Shown in pieces: positions 13,790 to 20,256 of a DNA stretch of 20,256 nucleotides (position 1 is the stretch's first letter; each line of letters opens with the position of its first letter). The notes under the pieces are model-generated. The model saw nothing but the letters and a program-made list of their open reading frames with translations, was not told the origin of the DNA and made no database searches. Source of the DNA: an uncultured Prevotella sp. (GTDB taxonomy: Bacteria; Bacteroidota; Bacteroidia; Bacteroidales; Bacteroidaceae); NCBI GenBank assembly GCA_900550365.1, contig URRR01000040.1:1-20256 (forward strand). The letters run 5' to 3'. A program made the translations under genes and the position numbers.

Positions 13790-15127
13790 ATGGAAGTCGA
13801 GAAAATAATGCAAGACCTGGAGCAAAAGCATCCGGGCGAGTTGGAGTACTTGCAGGCAGTAAGAGAAGTTCTTATTTCAATAAAGGACGTTTACAACCAG
13901 CATCCCGAGTTTGAGAAAGCAAAGCTCATAGAACGTCTTGTAGAGCCGGAGCGCGTCGTTACGTTCCGTGTTCCATGGGTTGACGACAAAGGTGAAGTGC
14001 ATGTGAACATCGGATACCGTGTCCAGTTCAACAGCGCGATAGGTCCGTATAAGGGCGGTTTGCGTTTCCATCCGTCGGTCAACCTGTCAATCCTGAAGTT
14101 CCTCGGCTTTGAGCAGACTTTCAAGAATGCGCTTACCACTCTGCCTATGGGCGGCGGCAAGGGCGGTTCTGACTTCTCGCTGAGAGGCCGCAGCGATGCT
14201 GAGGTTATGCGTTTCTGCCAGGCCTTCATGACCGAGCTTTACCGCGTGATAGGTCCTGACGAGGATGTGCCCGCAGGAGACATCGGCGTAGGCGCACGCG
14301 AGATTGGCTATCTGTTCGGTATGTACAAGAAACTTACCCACAAGTGGGGCGGCGTGCTTACGGGCAAGGGCCTCGAGTGGGGCGGTTCTAAGATACGTCC
14401 TGAGGCAACAGGCTTCGGCGCTCTCTACTTTGTAAACCAGATGCTGCAGACCCACGGACACGACATCAAGGGCAAGACGGTGGCTATCAGCGGTTTTGGC
14501 AACGTTGCATGGGGCGCAGCAACGAAGGCTACGCAGCTCGGAGCGAAGGTGATCACCATATCAGGACCTGACGGATATATATATGACCCCGACGGAATCA
14601 GTGGCGAAAAGATTGACTACATGCTTGAGCTTCGTGCCAGCGGCAATGACGTCTGCCAGCCTTATGCCGACGAGTTCCCCGGCTCTAAGTTTGTACCCGG
14701 CCGCAAGCCGTGGGAGGTTAAGTGCGACATAGCTCTGCCGTGCGCTACCCAGAACGAGGTAAGCGGTGAGGATGCCGACATGCTTCTGGCCAACAAGCCG
14801 CTCTGCGTTGCCGAGGTTTCAAACATGGGATGCACCGAGGAAGCCGTACAGAAGTTTATCGCCGCCAAGCAGCTCTTCGCTCCCGGCAAGGCTGTAAACG
14901 CCGGAGGCGTGGCTACCTCAGGTCTTGAGATGACGCAGAACGCTATCCGCCTGAGCTGGAGCGAGGCCGAAGTTGACGAGAAGCTGCACCAGATAATGCA
15001 CAACATCCACGAGCAGTGCGTCAAGTACGGACGTCAGGCTGACGGCTACGTGGACTATGTAAGGGGTGCTAACATTGCCGGCTTCATGAAGGTTGCCAAC
15101 GCCATGATGGCCCAAGGCATAGTATAA
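13790..15127 (+). CDS. gdhA: glutamate dehydrogenase (hexameric, probably NADP-dependent)
   Basis: A 445-residue enzyme of the small hexameric class that interconverts 2-oxoglutarate plus ammonia and glutamate, the main ammonia-assimilation route in gut Bacteroidales. Signature regions are GPYKGGLRFHPSV (85-97), LPMGGGKGGSDF with the catalytic-site Lys at about 124, and PAGDIGVGAREIGYL with Asp at about 164. The Rossmann domain has SGFGNVAWGAA and ends with NAGGVATSGLEMTQNA. Length and LPMGGGKGGSDF favour the NADP form, but cofactor use cannot be proven by eye. It has its own promoter; rlpA follows 13 bp after the stop and may be read from the same mRNA. Confidence 0.97.
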   Translation: MEVEKIMQDLEQKHPGELEYLQAVREVLISIKDVYNQHPEFEKAKLIERLVEPERVVTFRVPWVDDKGEVHVNIGYRVQFNSAIGPYKGGLRFHPSVNLSILKFLGFEQTFKNALTTLPMGGGKGGSDFSLRGRSDAEVMRFCQAFMTELYRVIGPDEDVPAGDIGVGAREIGYLFGMYKKLTHKWGGVLTGKGLEWGGSKIRPEATGFGALYFVNQMLQTHGHDIKGKTVAISGFGNVAWGAATKATQLGAKVITISGPDGYIYDPDGISGEKIDYMLELRASGNDVCQPYADEFPGSKFVPGRKPWEVKCDIALPCATQNEVSGEDADMLLANKPLCVAEVSNMGCTEEAVQKFIAAKQLFAPGKAVNAGGVATSGLEMTQNAIRLSWSEAEVDEKLHQIMHNIHEQCVKYGRQADGYVDYVRGANIAGFMKVANAMMAQGIV

Positions 15128-15140
15128 ACATAAAAGAATA

Positions 15141-15674
15141 GTGACAAACAGAATTTTTCTCATAATCCTTTTCAGCATAATTGGCTGTACTTTGCTCCCC
15201 GCACAGGAGCAAGGTATGGCCAGTTATTATTCTAACCGTCTGCATGGAAGGCGGATGAGCGACGGCACACGTTACCACCGCGACAGCCTTACGTGCGCGC
15301 ATAAACGCTATCCGCTGGGCACCTTGCTTAAAGTAACCAATCCGAAGAACGGCAAGAGCGTGGTGGTGAAGGTGACTGACCGCTGCGGCTCGCGCAGGAT
15401 TATCGACCTCTCGTATGCCGCGGCGAAGCAAATTGGCATAATATCATCAGGCGTAGCCATGGTGAAAGTTGAGAAATATACGCCCGAGCAGGGCGTACCG
15501 TTCAGGCTTGACCGTATTGTTGATGTGCCGGAACTTGATTTTGAGGTAACCGAAAGTAACGAGGACGGCACGCCGATATGGATGAAATCGGGCGACAAAC
15601 TGGACATCAAGCATGCCAACAGGCCTCCTGCGAAGGGCAGGAACAATTCCGGTGAACGAAAGAAAAGGAAATGA
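15141..15674 (+). CDS. rlpA: RlpA-like septal-ring lytic transglycosylase
   Basis: A 177-residue exported protein with a double-psi beta-barrel domain (about 24-112). Key stretches are GMASYYSNRLHGRRMSDGTRY, TCAHKRYPLGTLLKV with His54, and VVVKVTDRCGSRRIIDLSYAAAKQIGI with Asp80, matching the RlpA active-site region. RlpA enzymes cleave peptidoglycan strands lacking stem peptides, typically at the septum. There is no SPOR domain; the C terminus is a basic disordered tail (RPPAKGRNNSGERKKRK). The start is GTG. The signal is ambiguous: SIIGC could be a lipobox (Cys16), but LLPAQ would also suit ordinary signal peptidase, common in this phylum. It is 13 bp after gdhA. A hairpin (15678-15725) follows immediately. 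Confidence 0.88.
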   Translation: MTNRIFLIILFSIIGCTLLPAQEQGMASYYSNRLHGRRMSDGTRYHRDSLTCAHKRYPLGTLLKVTNPKNGKSVVVKVTDRCGSRRIIDLSYAAAKQIGIISSGVAMVKVEKYTPEQGVPFRLDRIVDVPELDFEVTESNEDGTPIWMKSGDKLDIKHANRPPAKGRNNSGERKKRK

Positions 15675-15677
15675 TGT

Positions 15678-15725
15678 AAACCGCGGCTTGGATTAGCGGT
15701 GGCCGCAGACTTTAGCCGCCGGTTT
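15678..15725 (+). terminator. complex GC-rich hairpin after rlpA
   Basis: AAACCG-CGGC (15678-15687) pairs with GCCG-C-CGGTTT (15715-15725) with a one-base bulge, and an inner GCGG/CCGC stem sits in the loop. It begins four bases after the rlpA stop codon. There is no U tract, so it could be a terminator, an mRNA 3' stabiliser, or the outer part of the adjoining repeat. Confidence 0.4.
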
Positions 15726-15810
15726 GCAAAAGGCCGTCTTTTGATTTGCGAAAGGCGGCCTTTTGTCATGTCGTTTACGCTCTTTTGCGGGCTGAAAGGC
15801 CGTCTTTTGT
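15726..15810. repeat. dispersed palindromic intergenic repeat, copy C
   Basis: The third copy of the element at 61-150 and 11717-11801. AAAAGGCCGTCTTTTG (15728-15743) pairs with CGAAAGGCGGCCTTTTG. The central spacer is diverged (GTCATGTCGTTTACGC instead of AGCGTGCGTTTGACGG). The final block is in the opposite sense (GAAAGGCCGTCTTTTG) to that in copies A and B, so the second hairpin is lost. Confidence 0.8.
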
Positions 15811-15831
15811 AAAACCACAGGTAATCAGCTT

Positions 15832-15862
15832 TTGGACAATCAGATTTTTTTCAGTATATTCG
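15832..15862 (+). promoter_or_regulatory. promoter of the Nim-like gene
   Basis: TTG (15832-15834), 20 nt, then TATATTCG (15855-15862), one base off the TAnnTTTG consensus. It sets the real start of the next gene downstream at 15889. Confidence 0.6.
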
Positions 15863-15888
15863 CAGTATGCGGACAAAAACATATAATA

Positions 15889-16377
15889 ATGGTATATAAT
15901 AATGAAAAGGTGCGCAGGCAGGACCGTCTGCTCGATGAAGAGCGTGCGCGGGAGATACTGCGTAAGGCAGAATATGGTGTGATGTCAATGGTGACGGCTG
16001 ACGGCCGGGGGTACGGCGTGCCGCTGAATTACGTATGGGACGGCGGCAGCTCAATTTATATACATTGCGCTCCCGAGGGAGAGAAGCTGGCCGCCATAAG
16101 ACAAAATCCGGCAGTCTCATTCTGTGTTGTAGGCATGACGCATCTTTTACCAGAGCGCTTTACCACTGAATATGAAAGCGTAGTGATGAGATGTAACGCC
16201 GTGACGGGGCTTGACGATGACGAACGGAGGAAAGCGCTGCGCCTGATTGTGGACAAGCTGTCGCCTGAATACCGTGAGCTGGGTATGAAATATTCTGAAA
16301 AATCCTTTCATCGTGTGGATATAATCCGCCTTGACATCATCGAGGCGAGCGGAAAGCGTAAATACGTAGGCCGTTGA
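15889..16377 (+). CDS. pyridoxamine 5'-phosphate oxidase-related flavoprotein (Nim-like)
   Basis: A 162-residue split-barrel FMN-binding protein. The start at 15889 (MVYNNEKVRRQDRLLD) is preferred because the 19-codon extension to 15832 overlaps the promoter. Recognisable features are a helical N terminus (RAREILRKAEYGVMSMV), GYGVPLNYVWDGGSSIYIHCAPEGEKLAAIRQNPAVSFCVV (about 47-86), which is the flavin-binding split barrel, and a C-terminal RVDIIRLDIIEASGKRKY. The pattern matches the pyridoxamine-5'-phosphate-oxidase family that includes NimA-type nitroimidazole reductases of Bacteroides. Most chromosomal members have unknown substrates, so metronidazole resistance should not be assumed. It is a single gene, followed by the folP promoter. 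Confidence 0.85.
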   Translation: MVYNNEKVRRQDRLLDEERAREILRKAEYGVMSMVTADGRGYGVPLNYVWDGGSSIYIHCAPEGEKLAAIRQNPAVSFCVVGMTHLLPERFTTEYESVVMRCNAVTGLDDDERRKALRLIVDKLSPEYRELGMKYSEKSFHRVDIIRLDIIEASGKRKYVGR

Positions 16378-16460
16378 CACAAGACTTTGACGTGAGCCAC
16401 ATATTGAAAAAAGATATTTATAAAAATCGTCAAAAAAGCCGAGTTATCAATATAAATCCG

Positions 16461-16468
16461 TACCTTTG
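16461..16468 (+). promoter_or_regulatory. folP -7 promoter element
   Basis: TACCTTTG followed by CC, with its last base only 7 bases before the folP ATG at 16475. No TTG lies at the usual distance upstream. Transcripts would begin within about 4 nt of the ATG. Confidence 0.6.
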
Positions 16469-16474
16469 CCAATC

Positions 16475-17353
16475 ATGAAAGGCCTCATACCATATTCGAT
16501 AAATGTAGGCGGCCGGCTTGTTGACTTGTCAGAGCCGGTCGTCATGGGCATACTTAATGCCACGCCCGACTCGTTTTACGCTGGCAGCCGCAGGCAGACT
16601 GAGGCTGAAATAGAGGCACGTGCCTGTCAGATAGTGGAGGAGGGCGGTATGATTATTGACGTGGGGGCTTACTCTACACGGCCTGGGGCCGCTGAGGTTA
16701 CTGCCGGTGAGGAGATGGAACGTATGCGGACGGCTCTTACGGCTGTGCGCCGGGTGCAGCCTGATGTCATCGTGTCTGTTGACACTTTCCGTCCCGAGGT
16801 GGCACGTATGGCGGTAGAGGAGTTCGGCGCAGGCATAATAAATGATGTATCCGGCGGCAATCCTGAAGGCGCTTTCGGCGGTTCTGAGCTGAAAGAGACT
16901 GCTTGTTACAGCTTGGCCGAAGGACAAGTGCCTCCCATGTTTGCTGAGGTGGCGCGTCTGAAAGTGCCTTATGTGCTTATGTCGTCGCGTCCGAATGTGA
17001 TGAGTGTCATGCAGGATTTTGCTTCTAAGGTGCAGTGCCTGCGCGACCTCGGCGTAAAGGACATCATACTTGACCCCGGTTTCGGTTTCGGCAAGACTGT
17101 GGATGAGAATTACGCCCTGCTGGCCCGTCTCGGCCTTTTGCGTGAGATGGGGCTGCCGGTGCTTGTAGGCGTGTCACGCAAGTCTATGATATCACGCCTT
17201 CTCGGCACAGATGCTGAAGGCTCGCTTAACGGTACTACGGTGGTAAACACTCTCGCAATGGTGCTTGGCGGAGCCTCGGTGCTGCGTGTGCATGACGTAA
17301 GACAGTGCGTGGAGGCTGTCAAAATAGTAAAACAAACGCTTGAATATGTTTGA
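16475..17353 (+). CDS. folP: dihydropteroate synthase
   Basis: A 292-residue TIM-barrel enzyme of folate synthesis that joins 4-aminobenzoate to hydroxymethyl-dihydropterin diphosphate, the sulfonamide target. Visible motifs are MGILNATPDSF (24-34), DVGAYSTRPGA (62-72), VDTFRP (102-107), INDVSGG (122-128), DPGFGFGKT (200-208), VGVSRKS (231-237) and the C-terminal RVHDV. It begins at ATG 16475; an upstream TTG at 16466 lies inside the promoter and is rejected. Two oddities are an extra ~20 residues after NDVSGG (NPEGAFGGSELKETACYSLA) and MSSRP where most homologues have MHxxG. The stop overlaps the cdaA start by 8 bp, so the two are translationally coupled. Confidence 0.95.
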   Translation: MKGLIPYSINVGGRLVDLSEPVVMGILNATPDSFYAGSRRQTEAEIEARACQIVEEGGMIIDVGAYSTRPGAAEVTAGEEMERMRTALTAVRRVQPDVIVSVDTFRPEVARMAVEEFGAGIINDVSGGNPEGAFGGSELKETACYSLAEGQVPPMFAEVARLKVPYVLMSSRPNVMSVMQDFASKVQCLRDLGVKDIILDPGFGFGKTVDENYALLARLGLLREMGLPVLVGVSRKSMISRLLGTDAEGSLNGTTVVNTLAMVLGGASVLRVHDVRQCVEAVKIVKQTLEYV

Positions 17354-18116
17354 ATTCGGCATAAAAGACTTTATCGACATTTTCAGTGTCGCCCTGATGC
17401 TTTACTACATTTACCGCCTCATGAAAGAGTCGCGGTCACTGAATGTGTTTATCGGCATCCTGGTGTTTATCATCATCTGGCTGTTCGTCAGCCAGGTGCT
17501 TGAGATGCGCCTGCTGGGAAGCATAATGGACAAGCTGGTAAGCGTCGGCGTGATAGCTATAATAATATTGTTTCAGGAGGAGATACGTAAGTTTCTTTAT
17601 AACCTTGGAGCCCACCGTAAGGTAAAGAGCATTGTACGCCTGTTCTCGTCCGGCGACAAGAAGGATGACGTTGACAGGGAGTCGATTATGCCGATAGTGA
17701 TGGCGTGCATGAACATGAGCAAGGGCAAGGTAGGCGCGCTTATCGTGATAGAGCGTCTGACGCCGCTCGACAATATCGTGGAGACGGGTGACATCATTGA
17801 CGCCAATATCAACCAGCGCCTGATAGAAAACATATTCTTCAAGAACTCTCCCCTGCATGACGGAGCAATGGTAATATCGAAAAAACGCATACGTGCGGCC
17901 GGATGCATATTGCCGGTGAGCCATAACTTCGACATACCTAAAGAGCTGGGTCTGCGCCACAGGGCTGCCATGGGCATGTCGCAGGACAGTGACGCGATAG
18001 CTGTAGTCGTGTCTGAGGAGACGGGGCGCATATCTGTTGCCCTGCGCGGACAGTTCCATCTGCGCCTGTCTGCCGAGCAGCTTGAGAGTATTCTTACGCG
18101 TGAGCTTGACATCTAA
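17346..18116 (+). CDS. cdaA: diadenylate cyclase CdaA
   Basis: A 256-residue membrane enzyme that condenses two ATP to cyclic di-AMP, a second messenger linked to potassium, osmotic and cell-wall control. Three helices at the N terminus (about 10-26, 33-52, 61-76) precede a cytoplasmic DAC domain with both catalytic motifs intact: DGA (172-174, HDGAMVISKKRIRAAGCILP) and RHR (204-206, LGLRHRAAMGMS). The start is the ATG at 17346, overlapping the folP stop by 8 bp; a TTG two codons earlier is less likely. In Firmicutes cdaA sits with cdaR and glmM; here the partner is folP, a pairing I associate with Bacteroidota. No regulator CdaR is encoded nearby. Confidence 0.95.
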   Translation: MFEFGIKDFIDIFSVALMLYYIYRLMKESRSLNVFIGILVFIIIWLFVSQVLEMRLLGSIMDKLVSVGVIAIIILFQEEIRKFLYNLGAHRKVKSIVRLFSSGDKKDDVDRESIMPIVMACMNMSKGKVGALIVIERLTPLDNIVETGDIIDANINQRLIENIFFKNSPLHDGAMVISKKRIRAAGCILPVSHNFDIPKELGLRHRAAMGMSQDSDAIAVVVSEETGRISVALRGQFHLRLSAEQLESILTRELDI

Positions 18117-18302
18117 TTATATTGTTGGCCGTAAGCCGGTAAGAGGTTTGCGGTTGAATGTTCTTTGGTTTTGATTTATAAGAAATATCTCTTTTGTGGT
18201 TACGGATTGCTATTTCTATATGGCAATTTGCTTATAAATTCTCGCTGATAGTTGAAAAAACATTAAAATGACCACATTCATAGACATTTTTCTTGGAAAG
18301 TT

Positions 18303-18332
18303 TTGTTTTCTCAAATAAAAATTGTATATTTG
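18303..18332 (+). promoter_or_regulatory. promoter of the 96-residue protein gene
   Basis: TTG (18303-18305), 19 nt, then TATATTTG (18325-18332), with the ATG 30 nt downstream. The good match and the terminator behind the gene support a real monocistronic unit. Confidence 0.8.
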
Positions 18333-18362
18333 TAACGTCTCAAGTATTTATAATTTAGTATC

Positions 18363-18653
18363 ATGGTAGATTTAAAAAAATTCACGGCTATCCTTTCATT
18401 CCTTGACAACTACATGATGTCAAAGAGCAAGAAAGAGATTAATGACATGGAAGCCAACCGTGAGTTGGCACATGCCGGATTGTTAAATGATTCGCAGACT
18501 GCGCCAGGTTTGCCTCTGAGGGACTTGTTTGTAAGTATGAGAGATTCCAACTGTCTGCCGCAGAATGTAAGACAGGTATGTGGCGCGTGGACTATCAAGC
18601 TGTCGAAGACGATGGCTAAATTCCCGCTTATTAACCAGTTCCAATATTGCTGA
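18363..18653 (+). CDS. unrecognised 96-residue protein
   Basis: A small, probably cytoplasmic protein with no signal peptide or membrane segment. It starts MVDLKKFTAILSFLDNYMMS, has a helix-rich basic/acidic N-terminal half (KSKKEINDMEANRELAHAG) and a second half with LPLRDLFVSMRDSNCLPQN and WTIKLSKTMAKFPLINQFQYC. It contains three Cys, one at the extreme C terminus. I do not recognise a family. It is credible as a gene because it has a consensus promoter 30 nt upstream and a strong terminator 24 nt after the stop. The latter half might be a small nucleic-acid-binding helical fold, but that is speculation. Confidence 0.7.
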   Translation: MVDLKKFTAILSFLDNYMMSKSKKEINDMEANRELAHAGLLNDSQTAPGLPLRDLFVSMRDSNCLPQNVRQVCGAWTIKLSKTMAKFPLINQFQYC

Positions 18654-18676
18654 AAACCTATAATGGCGGTCCGGTG

Positions 18677-18719
18677 TTCAATGCGCTCCAATGAAGATTG
18701 GGGCGCATTGAATTTTGTT
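18677..18719 (+). terminator. rho-independent terminator
   Basis: A 16-bp stem (TTCAATGCGCTCCAAT, 18677-18692, with ATTGGGGCGCATTGAA, 18697-18712) with one G-U pair and a 4-nt loop, followed by TTTTGTT. Confidence 0.92.
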
Positions 18720-18801
18720 AACATATGAAAACGCCGTGACTTATTGCAGTTAATTTACGTTAAGGCTTTTCAACATCGGCACAACTTATGCGTCATATAC
18801 A

Positions 18802-18809
18802 TAAATTTG
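18802..18809 (+). promoter_or_regulatory. -7 element of the OmpA-family lipoprotein gene
   Basis: TAAATTTG followed by C, 36 nt before the ATG. No TTG is at the expected distance, so only the -7 half is convincing. Confidence 0.55.
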
Positions 18810-18844
18810 CAACAAATAATCACTTAAACGTAAATATTTAAAGT

Positions 18845-19729
18845 ATGAAGAAAAATGTTTTGGTTATCTCGCTTATCGCAGGATGCTTGTTGGTAAGCAG
18901 TTGTGTTAGTAAGAAAGATCTTGAGAACTGCCAGTTGGAAAACAAAGAACTGACAGGCAAATATCAGGATACTCAGGATAAACTGTCTGAAGCTAACACC
19001 CAACTTGCAGCAAGCAAGGTGCGTGTGCAAAGTCTTGAGGAACAGCTTGAACAGACAAAGGGCACTTTGTCTTCATTGCAGAACTCTCTCGATAAGAGCC
19101 TCACGGCAAGCAACCAGACGACAGTGAACATCTCAAAGCTCGTTGACCAGATTAATGAGTCAAATCAATACATACGTCACTTGGTTGAAGTTAAGAGCAA
19201 GAGCGATTCTCTTAATCTTATCCTCACAAACAATCTTACACGTTCTCTTAGCAAAGAGGAGCTTAAAGAAGTCGATGTGCAGGTGCTCAAGGGCGTAGTT
19301 TATATCTCGTTGGCTGATAACATGCTTTACAAGAGCGGAAGCTATGAAATCAATGAACGTGCTGCCGAGACGCTCAGCAAAATTGCGAAAATCATCAAGG
19401 ATTACAAAGATTATGACGTGCTGATTGAAGGTAACACCGATAATGTGCCCGTAAATACAGCATCAGCAGCAATGAAGAATATCCGCAATAACTGGGATTT
19501 GTCTTGTCTCCGTGCTTCAAGCGTGGTTCAGTCGCTTATTAATGATTACGGAGTTGACCCGAAACGCCTTACAGCCGGAGGCCGTGGAGAGTATAATCCG
19601 GTAACATCTAACGATACAGCTGTAGGCAAGCAGCGCAACCGCCGTACCCAGATTATCATCACTCCGAAGCTCGACCAGTTCATGGACCTTATTGACAAGG
19701 CTCCTGAAAGCAGCGATGTAGCTGAATAA
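18845..19729 (+). CDS. OmpA-family lipoprotein with coiled-coil stalk
   Basis: A 294-residue lipoprotein. The signal MKKNVLVISLIAGCLLVSSC gives lipidated Cys20. Residues about 24-125 are a long heptad-like coiled coil (ENKELTGKYQDTQDKLSEAN and QSLEEQLEQTKGTLSSLQNS). Residues about 145-275 are an OmpA-like peptidoglycan-binding domain with VLIEGNTDNVPV, the conserved WDLSCLRASSVVQSLI and GRGEYNPVTSN...KQRNRRTQIII. The stalk would span the periplasm between the outer-membrane lipid anchor and the wall, a Pal-like tethering role (inference). It is a single gene with a terminator close behind. A flagellar MotB-type role is excluded by the lipobox and the absence of a motor. Confidence 0.92.
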   Translation: MKKNVLVISLIAGCLLVSSCVSKKDLENCQLENKELTGKYQDTQDKLSEANTQLAASKVRVQSLEEQLEQTKGTLSSLQNSLDKSLTASNQTTVNISKLVDQINESNQYIRHLVEVKSKSDSLNLILTNNLTRSLSKEELKEVDVQVLKGVVYISLADNMLYKSGSYEINERAAETLSKIAKIIKDYKDYDVLIEGNTDNVPVNTASAAMKNIRNNWDLSCLRASSVVQSLINDYGVDPKRLTAGGRGEYNPVTSNDTAVGKQRNRRTQIIITPKLDQFMDLIDKAPESSDVAE

Positions 19730-19752
19730 TCACGGATTTTGTATATTGATAT

Positions 19753-19799
19753 TAGCCCTCATATTCGCCAACCAAGGCAAATATGAGGGCTATTTGTTT
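19753..19799 (+). terminator. rho-independent terminator
   Basis: A 17-bp stem with one mismatch (arms 19753-19769 and 19776-19792; outer part TAGCCCTCATATT), loop AACCAA, then TTTGTTT. It isolates the OmpA-family gene from the rRNA operon. Confidence 0.9.
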
Positions 19800-19982
19800 C
19801 ATTTATATTCTCTTTTCGGCATTTTGTCCGTTGCGTTTTCAGCCCTAATTACCTGGTTCTTTATCCCCGTTAATAAAACTGTAGCTGTCTTAAAACAGTG
19901 CTGCCGTTAATATAATATAATAAGGTGGGTCGGGTGCTGCTTGGCTGTTTAATTGTGAACGACTGTTAAAATATGGCCTTTT

Positions 19983-20036
19983 CTGAAACTTTTTCAGTGA
20001 AATATTTGGATATAACCCTGAAAGTGCGTACTTTTG
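19983..20036 (+). promoter_or_regulatory. rRNA operon promoter with upstream inverted half-sites
   Basis: TTG (20006-20008), 20 nt, then TACTTTTG (20029-20036): a consensus Bacteroidota promoter about 160 nt before the 16S gene. CTGAAA (19983-19988) and TTTCAG (19992-19997) lie just upstream of the -33 element. A second pair, CTGAAA (20018-20023) and TTTCAG (20045-20050), brackets the -7 element. The sequence from 19800 to 19980 holds nothing else I recognise. Confidence 0.75.
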
Positions 20037-20039
20037 CAT

Positions 20040-20195
20040 CCGCTTTTCAGGGGTTACCCCTGAGACGAGCGGAAGTTCTTTGAAAACATGACACAGACAG
20101 GGAGCATGCGGTGAGCCGCTGTGAAGAAGAGCGGTTCTCATGGTCATGCCGAGTAAGGAAGGCGTTTGAAGGTATATTAAAGAAACAAGAAATAT
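20040..20195 (+). other. rRNA precursor leader
   Basis: The transcribed spacer before 16S. It starts with a tight hairpin (TCAGGGG, 20047-20053, with CCCCTGA, 20057-20063). It then has TTCTTTGAAAACA, which resembles leader antitermination sequences, a larger hairpin around 20104-20150 (CCGCT/AGCGG core with GCATG-type outer pairing), and GTATATT/AATATAC (20172-20178 and 20191-20197) next to the mature 16S end. These are probably processing and antitermination structures. Confidence 0.6.

Positions 20196-20256
<61 letters not shown>

Noticed and set aside
15308..15769. Minus-strand open frame of 153 codons
   Set aside because: It is antisense to rlpA and runs into repeat copy C. rlpA has a full double-psi barrel domain in the other strand.
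15889..16377. Metronidazole-resistance nim gene
   Set aside because: The flavin split-barrel family is clear, but it covers many chromosomal proteins of unknown substrate; no insertion-sequence promoter typical of active nim genes is present.
16466..16474. TTG start for folP
   Set aside because: The codon lies inside the TACCTTTG promoter element; the ATG at 16475 is in frame and sufficient.
17436..18059. Minus-strand open frame of 207 codons
   Set aside because: It lies wholly inside cdaA on the opposite strand, whose helices and catalytic DGA and RHR motifs are intact.

Overview
This window is a stretch of bacterial chromosome from the phylum Bacteroidota, order Bacteroidales. A Prevotella-like member is my guess, but family and genus cannot be fixed from these bases. 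The evidence is: many promoters of the Bacteroidota house-keeping type (TTG, 19-21 nt, TAnnTTTG); NigD-like and head-GIN lipoproteins; stand-alone PASTA and OmpA proteins typical of the phylum; and the 5' end of a 16S rRNA gene at the right edge reading GATGAACGCTGGCTACAGG. No plasmid, prophage, insertion sequence or CRISPR array is visible, and most genes are core chromosomal genes.

Layout. 1-1022: a dispersed palindromic repeat, then a small two-helix membrane protein gene ending in a long hairpin. 1023-2759 (minus): a membrane-anchored family 2 glycosyltransferase followed by radC. 2760-3804: a 91-bp palindrome, efp (minus) with a structured 5' leader, and divergent rpmH. 3805-8807 (plus): rpmH and its terminator, then an apparent envelope/translation operon of PASTA protein, RluA-family pseudouridine synthase, D-Ala-D-Ala ligase, acyltransferase and NigD-like lipoprotein, closed by a strong terminator.

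8945-11492 (plus): a compact ECF sigma-factor operon. It encodes a repeat-rich head-GIN lipoprotein, the sigma factor, a one-helix putative anti-sigma protein and a small secreted protein. The lipoprotein gene comes first, is much less GC-rich than the regulators, and has palindromes in its upstream region. 11493-12090: a second copy of the dispersed repeat and a promoter with a structured leader. 12091-15674: metY (sulfur assimilation), a remarkable field of 8-bp repeats in two opposed arms, gdhA (ammonia assimilation) and rlpA (cell wall).

15675-18116: the third copy of the dispersed repeat, an FMN-dependent pyridoxamine-oxidase-like (Nim-like) gene, folP with an apparently leaderless mRNA, and overlapping cdaA (c-di-AMP synthesis). 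18117-19799: an unrecognised 96-residue protein and a coiled-coil OmpA-family lipoprotein, each with a clear terminator. 19800-20256: the promoter, leader and first ~60 nt of an rRNA operon.

The least explained items are non-coding: the 8-bp-period two-armed repeat (13382-13650), the three-copy palindromic repeat (61-150, 11717-11801, 15726-15810), the efp leader hairpin, and paired CTGAAA/TTTCAG half-sites around the rRNA promoter. I see no clear new defence or mobile system.
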